A stretch of DNA of 64,000 nucleotides from AWTP1-13 sp963770295 (GTDB lineage Bacteria; Pseudomonadota; Alphaproteobacteria; Rhizobiales; Hyphomicrobiaceae), in the NCBI GenBank assembly GCA_963770295.1, contig CAVYPA010000022.1, positions 62,001 through 126,000 on the forward strand, written 5' to 3'. How positions within the stretch are numbered: the first letter of the stretch is position 1; each line of letters begins with the position of its first letter. Made by a program: the position numbers and the translations under genes. Positions 63,571-64,000 of this stretch are shown here, one piece after another. The notes below the pieces were generated by a model. That model saw only the letters and a program-made list of their open reading frames with translations. It was not told where the DNA came from and did not search any database.

Positions 63571-64000
63571 TCAATGGAAATCGCGGCTCTTATGCGGCTT
63601 CCAGGAGCCTTCCCGCACCTGCTTGGCGGTCGCGGGCATGCCGGCGGTGCCATCGCCGAGTGCACGCAACTCAGCCGAACGGTCGACCAGTCGCTCGGCC
63701 ACAACGTGGATGACCAACCCCTGGCGTTCTATGCGGCCGTGGACTTCCAGAAATTGCGCCGACATCACTACGCGCCGGTTCTTAGCGAATACCTTGGGCC
63801 ACACCACCACGTTGACGATGCCGGTTTCGTCCTCGAGGGTGAGGAAGATCACGCCTTTGGCGGTGCCGGGGCGCTGGCGAACCAGCACCAAACCGGCGAC
63901 CGACACGCACCGGCCGGCCAATTGCTCGTGCCAATGCTCGGCGCTGGTGAGGATGCCGCGGGCGGCTAGAGGCCGTCGGAAGAAGGCAATTGGGTGCGCT
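63571..64000 (-). CDS. dnaE2: Error-prone DNA polymerase III alpha subunit DnaE2, C-terminal part
   Basis: The frame is open to the right edge and ends at 63571. Near the edge it reads AHPIAFFRRPLAARGILTSAE, followed by the OB-fold region VAGLVLVRQRPGTAKGVIFLTLEDETGIVNVVVWP, which is the C-terminal nucleic-acid-binding domain of DnaE2. The ending KQVREGSWKPHKSRDFH is also typical. DnaE2 does mutagenic translesion synthesis with ImuA/ImuB; those genes would lie outside the window. The upstream part is missing. Confidence 0.92.
   Translation of the reverse strand, partial: AHPIAFFRRPLAARGILTSAEHWHEQLAGRCVSVAGLVLVRQRPGTAKGVIFLTLEDETGIVNVVVWPKVFAKNRRVVMSAQFLEVHGRIERQGLVIHVVAERLVDRSAELRALGDGTAGMPATAKQVREGSWKPHKSRDFH

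Overview
The window looks like a chromosomal segment of an alphaproteobacterium. The evidence is a GcrA cell-cycle regulator, the order sdhC-sdhD-sdhA, ccmABCDG next to acnA, argD-argF-hslO directly behind gcrA, and the end of a dnaE2-type polymerase. Base composition is GC-rich throughout. Genus cannot be read from the sequence; a soil or water heterotroph of the Hyphomicrobiales or Rhodospirillales type fits. No rRNA, tRNA, CRISPR array, prophage or insertion sequence was recognised.

Layout. 1-1413: two parts of a UxaA-type sugar-acid dehydratase. 1514-7583 (minus strand): FAD monooxygenase, sdhA-sdhD-sdhC without sdhB beside it, then a MaoC-type hydratase and a malyl-CoA-lyase-like CitE-family lyase. 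7707-9673: PfkB kinase and NhaA antiporter. 9651-12529 (minus): cytochrome c maturation genes. 12654-16234: aconitase and a secreted DUF1223 protein. 16797-17454: decayed polyphosphate kinase 2. 17498-20019: PhoR-like kinase and gcrA. 20139-23498: an arginine gene unit (argD, argF, hslO) preceded by a candidate ribosome-dependent attenuator with an Arg-rich leader peptide. 23581-32240: BKACE enzyme, boxR, benzoate-CoA ligase and a five-gene acyl-CoA operon. 32607-41125: a Liv-type ABC transporter with hyuA/hyuB. 41150-44664: flavoprotein remnant, boxC and boxB. 44810-50256: HAD dehalogenase, aroC, two small Lys-rich secreted proteins, TPR protein, histidine phosphatase and a vWA protein. 50546-54268: a Ugp-like sugar transporter with a creatininase-family gene inside it. 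54284-63433: catabolic oxidoreductases and a tripartite tricarboxylate transporter. 63571-64000: the 3' end of dnaE2.

How it works together. The best-supported unit is aerobic benzoate breakdown through CoA thioesters (the box pathway). BclA makes benzoyl-CoA, BoxB and BoxC epoxidise it and open the ring, and BoxR (an XRE-shikimate-kinase fusion) would repress until benzoyl-CoA appears. Candidate BoxR operators of the form TGCA-N6-TGCA lie at both the boxR/bclA divergent promoter and the boxC promoter. boxA and boxD are not in the window. The Liv transporter, the CoA ligase/hydratase/SDR operon, the Ugp and Tct transporters and the FAD/FMN enzymes suggest a generalist that imports and degrades organic acids and aromatics.

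The most interesting signal is the argD leader: a promoter placed so that transcription would begin at the ATG of a 20-residue peptide with six Arg, followed by mutually exclusive RNA stems and an intrinsic terminator just before argD. Four otherwise full-length genes (mesaconyl-CoA hydratase, Liv-type binding protein, boxB, tctA) each carry one small indel. This pattern looks more like sequence error than decay, whereas the PPK2 and flavoprotein remnants are real pseudogenes.
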